From Agapetus fuscipes (lineage: Eukaryota > Arthropoda > Insecta > Trichoptera > Glossosomatidae): a stretch of DNA of 64,000 nt. The DNA is taken from contig OX637335.1 in the NCBI GenBank assembly GCA_951799405.1, positions 19,038,342 to 19,102,341 on the forward strand, read 5' to 3'. Made by a program: the position numbers and the translations under genes. The notes under the pieces are model-generated. The model made no database searches. It was not told the DNA's origin and saw only the letters and a list, made by a program, of their open reading frames with translations. Positions 23,323-34,439 of this stretch are shown one piece after another (the first letter of the stretch is position 1; every line of letters begins with the position of its first letter).

Positions 23323-23508
23323 TGCCTTGAAACTAACTCCAATAGCGTAAAAACTTGGTTCACGTATGTCAATCAATAGGGAAAGGCGACATGAGTTGAA
23401 AGGTTCATTTGAGTATTATTTTATTTTGTATGTAAGTAGATATGCAACAAATCAAATAAAAGTCTTAAATGTTAATATTTCCTTGCAACTAAGGTAGTAA
23501 AGTTATTA
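23323..23508 (+). repeat. SINE-like family A, degenerate
   Basis: Head remnant CTTGAAACTAACTCCAATAG, then GTTCACGTATGTCAAT and AGTTGAAAGGTTCATTTGAG, ending CCTTGCAACTAAGGTAG. It faces the previous copy head-to-head across ~110 bp. Confidence 0.55.
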
Positions 23509-24115
23509 GTTATAGACGTAATTATAAATGTTCAAACTTCTCTCAAGCAAACAAGATGAAATTGTAGTTAGACAAGTCAAAATTACTTTAAATGCTGTTT
23601 AAAAAAAAATCTAAACTACAGCATATATTAAGTACAAAATTAAATGATAAAAATAGCGTTACAATTTTTAAATTTCAAGAGGAACTTAAGCGTAGCAGCA
23701 CCAAGTCAAATTAATTTCCTTCACCTTGAAAAATAGTCGCCATTACACAGCGACACAGAAGTAAGGCGTGCTTAAGATATGGAAATGTGAATGCGTGTTT
23801 AGCGCTATCTAACCTTTAGTGTAAGCTTGGTTGCTCTTACATCGATTGTGGAGAAACTTGAGTAATAAGACAGGAACAAAGAATTATTGAAATGTTAGGT
23901 AGTGACAAATGCACTATCCATAAATAGTATAGATATAGACGTAAGCAAGACGAAGGTACTCGAGGTGAAATAAATACTCAATTAGTGAGAATGAAGCTCT
24001 GTGAGTTGCAAGCGCAAAAAAAGCCTTAAAGGTTCTAGTAATAAACAAAACGACCAATTGTAAAAGTGAGAAGGATACGTAGTAGAGTCAGTTGGAAAAG
24101 ATCGCCGATCAGAGT
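23509..24115. other. Unannotated interval
   Basis: No gene or family member recognised. Confidence 0.4.
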
Positions 24116-24316
24116 TTACTATGCCAATATCACCCCTGTTTCAGGGAAGGTCACAAAGAGTTGCAGGGTCTATGTTCATTCGAGATTTGGGTTTTTATGT
24201 TGTAGGTTTAAATGTGGCATATCCAAGTGCGAACTTAAACGTGCCTGCTTGTGAACATGCATATAATGTGAATCCTCAATGTTGCATCTCTTTGCAACTT
24301 AGATTAGATTAGATAG
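24116..24316 (+). repeat. SINE-like family A, 5'-truncated
   Basis: Begins ACTATGCCAATATCACCCCT and ends CTTTGCAACTTAGATTAGAT with a (GATTA)n tail. Confidence 0.8.
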
Positions 24317-24499
24317 TGTGTGAAAGTGAAGTGACTTAAATTAACATTTAGGCCGTGAAAAAAAATGCATAAAATAAAAATAAACTCTAAATAATCTGAA
24401 TAAATGTGGACGGATGAAGTTCCATAGCACTTAGGCAATTAAACTCAAATAATAATGTATGCTTTTCATAAGAAGTTATTTTTAATTAGTGCAACTTCT

Positions 24500-24660
24500 T
24501 GCCGCGTTTTCAGCGAAGGAGTCGCATTTGGTGAGTGGAACCCATTAATTTTTACAGGTAAGGGGGCTGACCTTGCGCTAACCGTTTCATTTGAAGTGGG
24601 GGTTTCCCAGCTTCCAAGGAGGCTGGTACTAATTTCTTGTGAAGGATGAGTAAGCCTTGT
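24500..24660 (-). repeat. SINE family J, 3' part
   Basis: Shares GTGGAACCCATTAATTTTTA, GGGGGCTGACCTTGCGCTAA and GGCTGGTACTAATTTCTTGT with the J copies at 42.5 and 61.5 kb. Confidence 0.6.
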
Positions 24661-24679
24661 GTGTTTTGTCTTGTCTTGT

Positions 24680-24870
24680 ATGCTGCCGCTATTACTCTAG
24701 GGGTGGCTGGTACCTCCACACAAGTGCCTCCACTTGACTCTGTCCTTGCATACTTCTTTTATCTCATCTAATTTCATCACTCTTTTCATGCATGCTCTTC
24801 TCTTGTTTCCACTCTGTAAACTTCATTGATTCGCAATCTCACTTATCTGATCAATCCATTCTTTTAAAAA
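24680..24870 (-). pseudogene. Non-LTR element C-terminal fragment (type 3)
   Basis: The minus-strand translation resembles MKRVMKLDEIKEVC followed by KDRVKWRHLC. It lines up with the copies at 9.7, 31.7, 35.1, 40.6 and 57.6 kb. Frameshifts are likely. Confidence 0.55.
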
Positions 24871-25339
24871 TATTTTTTCACTCTGTAAACGCACAAACTT
24901 TAGACAATTTAACAAAATCACATCTGTGTATTCATCCTAAAAACTGAAAAAAAAACCAAAAGAATTATGTAGTCTACAATTTGAGGTCCACGTAAAAAAT
25001 ATGATATGCATGTTAATCTATAAGGCAGCGCCGGGGACCTTGCCAGGCGCGATTGACCGTGCATACATTTTCCGAATGGCGTAGAGCGTAAGGCAGCGTA
25101 GAGGAAGCGTAGAGGCAGCCTGCCGCTCGTAGCAATTTTACAGCGTGGCGATATATTATGCAGCGGTGAGGAATAAATTTTAATATGCCATTCCGCAAAG
25201 ATAGCACGAATGCTACCATTTGATATTGCTTTGCTAACTCCCGTGTCCCCCTTCCCATCTAACGCCTGTTTCAGATAAGGCGAGTAAGTAAGTGTAAAGT
25301 AAAAGCAAGCAAGTGAACAGACTTAATTTTATTTATTAA

Positions 25340-25430
25340 TTATATAGATTAAATAAAGCTTTATTTCACCTTTATTTATTTTTTGCTTGAAAGTTTTCGA
25401 CTAATAAGGCAACTTAAATATTTTGACTTA
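25340..25430 (-). other. Diverged hammerhead-like repeat
   Basis: On the minus strand: TTGCCTTATTAGTC, then GAAAACTTTCAAGC, then an AAATAAATAAAGGTGAA flank. This resembles the modules at 15.6 and 25.6 kb, but stem I is not clear. Confidence 0.25.
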
Positions 25431-25544
25431 ATACATTAATTTTCAAACATTTAAATTTTTCGTTTAACAAGATAAGAAATAAAACAACTTTGTTTTTCAA
25501 TATTTTTCAGGGCTTGGTGGTTTACACAGTGAAATTTCATTGTA

Positions 25545-25680
25545 TAATTAATTTAATAAACACACTGTTTCAATTCACTTTTATTATTTTAATTCTGTCA
25601 AACGTTTTTGCCTAAAAAGGCATCCTCAGCACAATGACAAATCAAATTCAATTTTTAATTTGATTTGTCATTTTCCTGAG
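25545..25680 (-). other. Hammerhead-like motif plus perfect 14-bp hairpin
   Basis: On the minus strand a consensus core CTGAGGA (25629-25623) is followed by a perfect hairpin TGCCT-TTTT-AGGCA, then AAA where GAA is expected, ACGTT and an AAAATAATAAAAGTGAATTG flank. Immediately beside it, TGACAAATCAAATT (from 25636) and its inverse form a perfect 14-bp inverted repeat with a short loop. Confidence 0.35.
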
Positions 25681-25734
25681 GCAGTGATTTGTGACAATAT
25701 TGTTTTCAAACTCAGTTCATCCTCAGTTGTCGTG

Positions 25735-25800
25735 CAAAGAGGATGTTCTCCTGAAGACGTTGGCTACGTCACCGACGAAACGTCGAGAATGATGTAAGTT
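25735..25800 (+). other. Best hammerhead-like motif
   Basis: TTCTC (25746-25750) pairs with GAGAA (25785-25789) as stem I. CTGAAGA (25751-25757) fits the CUGANGA core. GTTGG/CCGAC (25759-25763, 25772-25776) makes stem II after one extra C. GAAA (25777-25780) and palindromic ACGT with cleavage-site C (25784) complete the order. The inserted C is the only visible departure from the consensus arrangement. A zero-loop stem III would need a dimeric form. Confidence 0.45.
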
Positions 25801-25969
25801 CTCTCTAAACGGTTCGTAAAATATCCGAGTTAAATTAAGTTTTGAAATTTGTTTAGTTTTAAAATTAATATAATTGTCAAAATGTCAAACGACCGTAATT
25901 CTTACTTAAACCGAACTGAAACAGTGTGTTTATTTAATTAATTCACTTTGTTTTTTATTACAGCTGTCA

Positions 25970-26219
25970 TCTTAGTACAGGTTTATTTTATCTCCACCAG
26001 AGGTAATTTCATACTAGCAAAGTTTGTATGTGTAGCATGTACTGGACCAATGCGTCTTATGAATGCTAAAAATCGATTTGAGAATATTAAAAACCCCTCT
26101 CACATTGTCGTGTTTTACGTTTTATTCTTAGCTCAGATTGTGCAGAATGTGATTTTTAAGACAATTTAATTGAAAGGTCATCCTGAAATCAAATGGTAGA
26201 AAAGTCAAACAAGCACTGG
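25970..26219 (+). mobile_element. MITE family B copy
   Basis: Interior AGAGGTAATTTCATACTAGC and TGTACTGGACCAATGCGTCT. The right terminus CAAACAAGCACTGG is intact and the left terminus is diverged. Confidence 0.7.
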
Positions 26220-26851
26220 AAGTACATACTGTGAGCATATTCAGTTCCACAACCTGGTAACGCCAACATTCCGTTTGCATCGTTAGACCCATGGCCATCT
26301 TGCATACCCTTCCTCACTCATTCTTCACACTATGACACTCTTATATGATCTAACAGTTTTCGTATATAAAACTAATTTAAACTATCTGCACTGTTGAATA
26401 GTGAATTTGTTAATTTTGTATACTATCCTAACAAAATTATTTATATTGTTTCACTGCCAAATACCTTTGTCTTTTAAGCATAAAAACTTATTTTATAGTA
26501 TATTTCACTGACCGGGTTTGAATGTACTCTACGATCAGCCTCCTCCGGGGAGTGGTTTTTCTCAAACAGACCGCCGTCATAATCGTAAAAATAACACCAG
26601 CCCCAAACAACATAAAACGCAGATGCTAATTCAAATTACGCTTATTTATGGCAGTGATAAAGTGTCAGCAAGCTCGTAAGTGATATAATATAATATTTTA
26701 AAAATATGTGTTGGAGTGCGACCTACTTCCCTTTGGATACAAATTATTCAGTCTAAAAAGTCACATGATATTCATTTTGTTTTATTTATTTTATAAACGA
26801 AATGCGAAGGATTGAGAGTGAGATACTAAAACGTTTCAATACATAGTCCTG

Positions 26852-27097
26852 CCAGTGTTTGTTTGGTATATCTACCATTTGATACAAAGTTGACTTTGAA
26901 ATAAAATTGTCTTAAAAATAACATTTTAGACCATGTGAAACAAAAAAAAAACGTAAAGCACGATAGTGTGAGAGGTGTTTTTTAATATTTTAAAAATCAA
27001 TTTTCATCATTCTTAATACACATTGATTCAGAACATAATACAAACAGTGATCATGTGAAATTACCTCTCTTAGAGATAAGACAAACAAGTACTAAGG
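26852..27097 (-). mobile_element. MITE family B, both termini present
   Basis: In the + reading it starts CCAGTGTTTGTTTGGTATAT and ends ACAAACAAGTACTAAGG, giving inverted termini. The interior is the reverse complement of the other B copies. Confidence 0.75.
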
Positions 27098-27929
27098 TGA
27101 CGACATAGCATATAAACAAAAAACTAGAACATATATGTATTTACTAATTAAATTAAATAATTAAGAGTTAATAATATGCAGGATTAATTATTTTGGTTAA
27201 AACTAAAACATCTTAAATGTATGTATGGATCTTAATGTCAAAAAATGAGAACGTTTTTTCCAAATTTCATTGAATAATTCATCAAAAATAGATGCAACTG
27301 AACTATCAAAAATAAAAGTAGCACATTTGTTTATTACGTAAACAAGTTTCATGTATATATGCAATCTTCAACTTAATTATGAAATTTATCAACATGTATG
27401 TACATAACAAAATTGCGTTTAAAATTGCCATGTTGAATTTTTATCAAAAATTGGATTTTCGCTATTATTTTTTTTAACTCGTTTATTTTTTACTTCATAT
27501 GCCATATCCCGATGCGGTCAGCAACATGAAAATGCGTTTGCATTTTTTTTGCGAACTTTACGCGGGCTTCCATGTTAATAAATCGTGTATTTTTGACACC
27601 CGATGCTCAAATAATTAATTTGGTAAATACACGAGCCCCGCTAAATGCTGGTTCAATTTTTTTTTCAAAAAAAAAAAAAACGGAAACAGCTGTAATAAAT
27701 CAGATTACTTTTCTGGCGTACAAAAAATATTCATCACACAAATATATGAATTTCATATCGATCTAACTTGATATATTTATTGCTTGTCATTCAGAATGGA
27801 ACCTACTAATATTTATGATATGCTGAATAAGCATTTTTGTTGTTTTGAGTTGGAAAAACTAGCATATTTATTTTCTACTCGTGGCTTCGTTCCTTCATAA
27901 CAATAATCTCAATCTCTAAAATTCTAAGC
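27098..27929. other. Unannotated AT-rich interval
   Basis: No gene or named repeat recognised. Confidence 0.45.
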
Positions 27930-27930
27930 T

Positions 27931-28045
27931 TAGTTGAGGGATTTATTTCCTCGAGCGCTTTAGATGTCATCACATCATTATCAAGAGTAACCCTCTTGAT
28001 AACGATGTGATAACATCGAAAGCGCTCCAGGAAATAAATCAACTT
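27931..28045. repeat. Fold-back element, ~55-bp arms
   Basis: Arms AGTTGAGGGATTTATTTCCT.. and ..AGGAAATAAATCAACTT are inverted around a 5-base centre (27988-27992), with AGCGCTTT/AAAGCGCT and GATGT/ACATC inside. A relative lies at 41128-41265. Each arm also contains a hammerhead-like order with palindromic AGCGCT as stem III. Confidence 0.75.
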
Positions 28046-28600
28046 GTGAAAAACATGTTTATGTTATATTTTTACATTATTAGTTTGGTTACTAAATTTT
28101 ATTTTCGTTCTTCTAAAAAATAATGTATTGAAAACAATATGTTTGATTTGTACCCACTTGAATTGTTACAAAAATCATCTTGTATGAATTAAATACCTTA
28201 AGTAACAACAAAACATGGATTTAAGAAATTCACGATTTGTTCAATAAACTCAAAGACAGGGAAAAACAAATTGATGGGAATTAAGATAGCTTAGCAAATC
28301 TTATAATACGATAATGTATAACATAATACGCTATAAAATGTGCTAACTTCATTTAAGAGTTGAACTAAGCAGGCCAAAGATGGCTAGTATCATTTTTGTT
28401 CTTTATGTGCCTTGTCGGTTACCCTGACGTTGGCGATCACTTTAAAAGATTAAATCAGTGATGGACAAAGTACGGCCCGCGAAAGCATTTAATCTGGCCC
28501 GCCGACGATCCTTAGATATGAATAGTATATGGCCATCAATAGTTATATAATGTTGGTTCAGAAGTACAGAGTAGCATTTTTCCTATAATTCTGGCTCTCT
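28046..28600. other. Presumed intron of the 28.7-kb gene
   Basis: Lies just downstream (minus sense) of the splice donor at 28690. No acceptor or next exon was identified. Confidence 0.35.
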
Positions 28601-28680
28601 TCTGAAATTCCTACACTTTCTGGCTCCCCATTAAGAATGTTTGCCCCCCACTGGTTTTAATTGTAAGCAAGAAAATATTT

Positions 28681-28691
28681 GTATACTCACA
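28681..28691 (-). promoter_or_regulatory. Splice donor
   Basis: Minus-strand ACT|GTGAGTATAC matches the donor consensus (GTRAGT) very well and falls right after the transmembrane coding segment. Confidence 0.7.
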
Positions 28692-29561
28692 GTTGTAGTA
28701 AACGAGTAATCCAGACACAAGTGCAAACACCACCACCATTAGCACGAGTAAAATCAGGAAGATGGCGGGCTTGCAACATGTGATCCAGCAATCTGCATCC
28801 TGAGAGCTCGGAGCAGCCGTGGCACTCCGCCCCCCCAACACTCCACAGCACTTCTCCAAGGAAGGACGAGGAACAGCTCCGTCGTTCACAACCTCCGTCC
28901 CCCTCGGAACCACTGAACTATCACCGGCCTGATTCACCACAACGCCTTGCTGCTGAATCTGGTAAGGATACCCTCTGTTTGTGATCCTCACGAAACCAGA
29001 CTGGTCATCTTCTTCATGGGGGTTTTGGTAAACCCCATACGACGCAACCATATCTACGGCAGATTGGTTAACAGATTTATTGCTTTGAAGATCACCATTG
29101 TTTAAATTTCCTTCAGGACTACCCGTGGGCCAGCATTCACAAGAACACCGATCTTCTTTGCTGCGTAGCCTTCCATTTAATCCTGTTCTCCTTGTTACAC
29201 CAGCAACATTTACAACTTCTGCTTCTGGCTTTTTCTCGTCTTCTTTTCTCTGTTGATCTTTAGAAGTTCTCGGGAGAGTTTCGTGGTTTCTTATGTAGTT
29301 GTTTTGAGAGTTTCTGTGGTTTTCAATGTACCAGTTTCTTTCTTCTGCTCGGAGAGTGTTGTCGTTATTGCCCTCGTACAGGTCTGGTCTGTGGACGAGA
29401 TGGGCGTTTGCAGGACCGTTAAATGTTGATGGGCTATATCGCGCATCGGTTGGGAAGGAATCCTGCGCTATTTGACCATAGTGCCGTTCAAAGTCCTGAC
29501 CTCTGTTGGCAGTGTAATATGGATTTAACGGAGAAGTATACTCGTATGCACTTCTGTGCAT
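28691..29561 (-). CDS. First coding exon of an unrecognised single-pass membrane protein
   Basis: Encodes 290 residues plus one base before a strong splice donor GTGAGTATAC (28690-28681), i.e. a phase 1 intron. The start ATG (29561-29559) is the first in frame, since a TAA lies at 29576-29574. Residues 1-257 are hydrophilic and rich in Asn, Gln, Arg and Glu with no signal peptide. A Cys-rich juxtamembrane patch follows (CCGVLGG near 240; CWITCCKP at 258-265). One hydrophobic segment (about 266-289, AIFLILLVLMVVVFALVSG..) ends in YYN. The layout suggests a type II protein with a long cytoplasmic tail and possible palmitoylation sites, with the extracellular part on later exons. The open frame past the donor (to 28611) is intron read-through. 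I do not recognise the family; several type II proteins (membrane serine proteases, teneurin-like proteins) share this design. Confidence 0.75.
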
Positions 29562-29764
29562 TTTAAAAGATTTTTATGTAGTCCCTTTACATCGTTCAAC
29601 ACCATTGAGTTAATTTAAAAGTCACAGGTTATCACTGCAAGGAAAAAAGTCACATTTACATTAACTTGGTTATTTGTAAAAAAAACAACGGAAATGAGAA
29701 ATAAAATTTTATATCGACATGAATATAGATTTTGACATTTCACATTTTTTATTTAATGTTTTCC

Positions 29765-30115
29765 AAAATCTTAGTAACAAAGATGTTTTAATATTGAAGA
29801 TTCAAATTATTTGCCTGCTCACAAGTATCACGCTTAAGTTAGCGCTTATGTGTATTGCGTGTGAACCTACAAATAACACAAGTATCCCAAGAACTTTCTT
29901 GATTTTTCAATGAATTTATAATGTTTATACCTGTGTCTAGCCAGGTCGAATAGGTTGATAAATTGCATTCCTCTTTACAAATATATTGAAAAAAAAAATC
30001 ACGCCCTGAAAAATATATCAACTTGTCTTGAAACAGAGGTGACATTGGTAAAAGCTTCTTTAAATTTTCACGCCATTGGAGGTCAGTCATACACCAATAA
30101 GCAAGTCAAGGAACT
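29765..30115 (-). repeat. SINE-like family A, old copy with internal insertion
   Basis: Degenerate AATCTTAGTAACAAAGATG at 29767 and AAGCAAGTCAAGGAAC at 30100 are the two ends. About 100 bp of extra sequence separates the 3' part (to 29890) from the 5' part (from about 29995). Confidence 0.5.
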
Positions 30116-31085
30116 AAACAAAACACTAATATTTTAAAGACGCAACAAATAACGTTAAGAAAAAAAATATTCCCGTCGTTTTTTCTCGTATTTTATTTAC
30201 AGAAAAGCTTTAAGCCTGCATAATTTATGCCGACCAAATTAAACTCACCTTTTTACTAAGCGAGTGTATATTTAGAATAGAGTTTAGCGTAAAAAACTTC
30301 CGGAAATAAATTCGTTCTTGATGTAGATAACTTATGGCTTATTCATGAAAGGGAAATCGTTGTGCTGCCAGAAACCACGAGCTTGAGTCGGGAAAACAAA
30401 TCCTGAAGTTTGGGTCGGCAACATGTTGTTGCTCTGTTACCTACGAAAGCTAATCTAGTAACTTTTTACAGCTACTAAATATTATACAAAACGTTAATTT
30501 TTTTTTGGACCGGAAATGACTAAAAACATTTGTGATTCTGACTATCTATGTACTTATGAAAAAAAAAGTGAGTTAGAGAACACAAATGTATTTTACTTTA
30601 TTTTTTTATTTTAGAAATGTTTCAACGGAAACCAAGATGCCAAAAGCGGTCTCATTTCATTATTTGTTAAACAACTAAATAAAAATATCAGTAGAATAAA
30701 ATAGTGTTTTGTTTTCACATTTTTTTATAGATAATGTATGGACACGTAATTTTACATTAAAATAAATGTATTTTGAATTGAAAAAAATAATTTCAGAGCA
30801 AAAACATTTTTAAAATTTCTTTCTAAAAGATTAAAATTATTATAATAAAAATTGAAGCAAACAAAAAAATAAAAAAGTAAGAAACTTAAGTATGTTAATG
30901 TTTTAACAAGAAGATAATTTATGAAATAAATGTTTCTTCTGAAAATAATGCCTTGTTGAAGGTATTCAAAATTCTTCGAATAATATAAATAAACTATTCA
31001 TGTACGATTTTTACAACTTTCTAAAAAATATATTTAATTTTGAGGTATAAAAATGTTTCAAACGAAATACGAATAATAATAAAAA
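30116..31085. other. Unannotated, very AT-rich interval
   Basis: No gene or named repeat recognised. This is the region immediately upstream (minus sense) of the exon, so 5' UTR or promoter could lie here unrecognised. Confidence 0.4.
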
Positions 31086-31089
31086 TATT

Positions 31090-31200
31090 ACAAAATACAT
31101 GTCTCCTGATGCATTCAAATACGACTCCTACGAAACGTTGAAAAACAACCCGTTCTCCTCTACACCGAGGCTTGTACAATCCGCTTTTAATGCTTTACAA
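31090..31200 (+). repeat. Hammerhead-like repeat, second subtype
   Basis: TCTCCTGATG (core, A9 changed), then ATACGACTCCTACGAAACGT and TGAAAAACAACCCGTT. The latter part is shared with 32.7 kb and, more weakly, with the minus strand near 9.1 kb. Confidence 0.35.
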
Positions 31201-31242
31201 AAGGTACTTTACAAAACACTCGGAATGCTCAAATTATTATAA

Positions 31243-31506
31243 TCTATAATCTATCTATAATCTATCTATAATCTAAGTTGCAAGCATATATTCATTTAAA
31301 GCTCTCAGATGTATGCCCACAAACAAACACGTGTAGTTCGCGCTTACAAATGCTGAATGTGTACTTACAAATAAAATCCAAACTCAAATGAACATAAGCC
31401 CTGCAACTCCTGCCGACATTCCCTGAAACAGGGGTGACATTGGCAAAGTGAACCATTTTTTACAGTATGGGTGGTCAGCCTCATACCAACCTATAAGTCA
31501 AGGAAT
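31243..31506 (-). repeat. SINE-like family A, full length with long microsatellite tail
   Basis: The reverse complement ends in three imperfect ATAGATTATAG units beyond TTGCAACTTAGATT. The 5' end is a clean TTCCTTGACTTATAGGTTGG. Confidence 0.85.
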
Positions 31507-31639
31507 ACGAGTAATAAATGGCATTTAAGTTTACAAAAAAAAAAAACAACAAAACCTTAAAAATAAATCTATACAAAAAAAGTCAAAAATTTCTTATGCA
31601 AAAAATGTAGCAAACTAATAAACCAACATTACAAATCAG

Positions 31640-31830
31640 CATTGCAGATTAGCCGCCACTTCTTCCTGTCCTTGCATACTTCTTTCATTTCATCCAGAGT
31701 CATAACCTTTTTCATACAAGCTCTCCTTTTATTATGACTCTGGATATTCCATTCACTCGCTATTTCGAAAATTTGGTCCATCCATACCTTTCTCTAATTC
31801 TCCACATTAATTCCTTTCATTAATTTGTCA
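31640..31830 (-). pseudogene. Non-LTR element C-terminal fragment (type 3)
   Basis: The minus strand translates to EWNIQSHNKRR, then CMKKVMTLDEMKEVC and KDRKKWRL. This is nearly the same peptide as the + strand copy at 35.1 kb. Confidence 0.65.
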
Positions 31831-31916
31831 ATTTTCAAAACCACACAATTTGACAATTCAAACAAAACAAAAATTGTATGAAACGCACTGTTAATAAATC
31901 ATTTGTTTTATTTGAT

Positions 31917-32040
31917 TAATAATCTAATCTAATCTAAGTTGCAAAGATATGTAACATTGGAGATTCACATTACATGCATTTTCACAACCAGACACATACA
32001 AGTTCGCGCTTGCACATGCCTCATGTGAACCTACAATATA
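31917..32040 (-). repeat. SINE-like family A, 5'-truncated
   Basis: Only the 3' half remains, ending TTTGCAACTTAGATTAGATT with an (ATTAG)n tail. Confidence 0.75.
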
Positions 32041-32544
32041 ATAAAAGAAGATTATTCAAGGTAAAACGTTAAATGCAGACGACACAGTTTAAATTTGTAA
32101 TTTTTCTGCAGGCAGACCGCAGCCGTTAGTATTCGAGTCGCGGTTTTCTTGCGACATTCTTTTTGTGTATTCGCCGTTGTGTTTTGTTGTGTTTTTTTGC
32201 GCCGGTAAACTGCTTTCCTTTATGTTGCGGAAATGAATTATATTTGCGGATTATTTATTTTCTGAGCGCAATAATAAAAGCGTTCACCGCCCGTAATTTC
32301 TACCTTGTTTGCGCTACGCAAATCGAGGATAAATGTTTCGAGTAATTTTGTTGTCATTTGATGATAAAAATTTGCGTGCCAAAGTGACAGTAAAATTATG
32401 TAGGTTTTTTTTATTTGCCTACACGATATTTGATAGTAAAAAAACATGCTTTGGATTGGTATATTAACCATTCATGAGCGTTGTATACCTCACAAGCTAC
32501 ATTTGAATGTATGAAGCATATTTATAGAATTACAAACGGACCCT

Positions 32545-32725
32545 ACGATCCATGGTGTGGAAAAAACAGTTTTTTAACGTTTTATCAAATTTGCGTTCGA
32601 TGCCATCAGGAGACTTGTCTATTTTACGCCAAAGAGGCGTAGAAGAGACAAGTGGTATCTCCACAAAACGTTGAAAAAACCGTTTATACCTACACCACAG
32701 TTCGTAAAACCATTTTAAATTCTAC
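32545..32725. repeat. Fold-back repeat with hammerhead-like arms
   Basis: Outer arms GGTGTGGAAAAAACAG.. and ..CGTTTATACCTACACC are inverted. Inside, GGAGA/TCTCC, ACTTGTCT/AGACAAGT and ACGCC/GGCGT form a stem (32608-32668). CTGATGG..AAAACGTT (minus) and GTGG-hairpin-AAAACGTTG (plus) recall the hammerhead-like motif. Confidence 0.6.
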
Positions 32726-34435
32726 ACTTATCAATATATAACTATGCGAGTTCTAGTTAAAAACCTTAAGTTAGTTTTTAAAAGAACTCAGATTTTTTAC
32801 ACAATTATATCTGGAAAATTTGGTTCAAATTGTATCCATAACTTTATGGGTACAAGTCAGTTGGGTATATGATTAGCTAAGGATAACTTTGGATGTTTTT
32901 GTAATGAATCGAATAGACTAATTTTTAAAGAAAATTTAATACAGAGGCGTAAGTAGATAACTTGAAATCCACTTGTGAAACTCACAATGTGTGGAATGAT
33001 AGGAAATGCAAATAAAAAAAACATTCCAACTGTCGAAGCAAAAATCGCAAAAGCAGAAAGTATCTCATTCTCATAGGTAACTCAGAAAGAAGATAAAATT
33101 TGCAAGCGGCAACTCTTGCGCAAAACTTTTCCGAAACAATCAAAAGTTGAAGGTAGTGCAGATTGCAAGAAATGTGGGAGATTTGCGAGAAAATACGTGG
33201 ATCAAAGGAGAGGGGAGCGAATCGCAAAACTGCTGATGCAGAAAAGTGCTTAAATCTGAAAGATTAGGGGCTGAACCGTATTCAGGGGAGATTTCCTACC
33301 CACGGTGATCTGTGTTATATTATGTTGTAATAAAAGAATGGGGAGAGATAGTCGGGATATCAAGGAATTTGCAAATTTTATGCGAAGATATTTTTTTGTG
33401 AGAGTAAAAAATAATATTTTTAAGGGACGTTTTTTTGTCCTTTAAGTATTTTTTTTGTTACTTCTCTCTCCTTCGTCATCAAAGGTTTTGCAATCGGATT
33501 ATGAAACCCATTTATTTTTACAGACAACAAAGACAACCGTGCTTCATGCTACACTTAAAAAGGTTATCATTCATTATGATTCCTGAGTGAAAAATATAAA
33601 AGCACGACAGAAATAGAAATACAATTTTAAACATTTTTTGAAGCGTTGGAGACCTGCCTGTGAGAAATGTTGTCATTTGAAATTTTTCATAACTAGGAAA
33701 AATCTAGGTTAGCTTCTTTTGAGCTCAAGAGTTCAGTGCTTTGAAGAACAATAAAGAATTGTGAGACACAGGCAAAGGGAAATGTGTAATGAAAAAGCAG
33801 AGACGAAAAATGGTCTCTCTGTGGTGGTTTAACAATATTTTATGATAAAAGGCAAAGGAAGAATTAAATCACACTTTGAAAGCAGTACTGTGATTTTCAT
33901 TGAATTTTTTTAAAAACATATTCTTTCCCTTTTACGATCCGATATCGAAAGTTTCTTTTGCAATAATCCGGCCCGTTTGTCTTTCGGTGATTCACTGAAA
34001 AGTGTGTTACGCCGTAAATCTGGATGAAAAGGAAAAGCGAAGGAAAACGAATAAAAAAATTTGAAAACTGGTTAATGGGAAATGAAAAAATATATAAAAG
34101 GAAATATAAGTTATCGGGGCGTTATCATCAATCATTGCAAGCCGCTTTCCGAATAGATAGAAAGGTTCTCGGATTAGATTTGTGTTTTATTTTGATTGAA
34201 TTTTTATAAGGTTTTATAAATCACGGCGAAATGCCTCTCCGACATTCAATCTTTCCGTTATTGAATTTCGGTTGGGGCGTGCGTATTAAATGTGCTTTGT
34301 TGCGTTATTTATGACCACTGCTGTTTATCAGGATATGTTTGGTTTTTCTATTTATTTTTAAATAGATCATGTATTAAATACAAACATTTAATCAACATCA
34401 AAAAACGCTATTAATAACTTACAGAAACAGGTTTC
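32726..34435. other. Unannotated interval
   Basis: Mostly unique sequence. About 33478-33600 may hold an eroded family J SINE (AACCCATTTATTTTTACAGA). No exon recognised. Confidence 0.4.
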
Positions 34436-34439
34436 GTAG

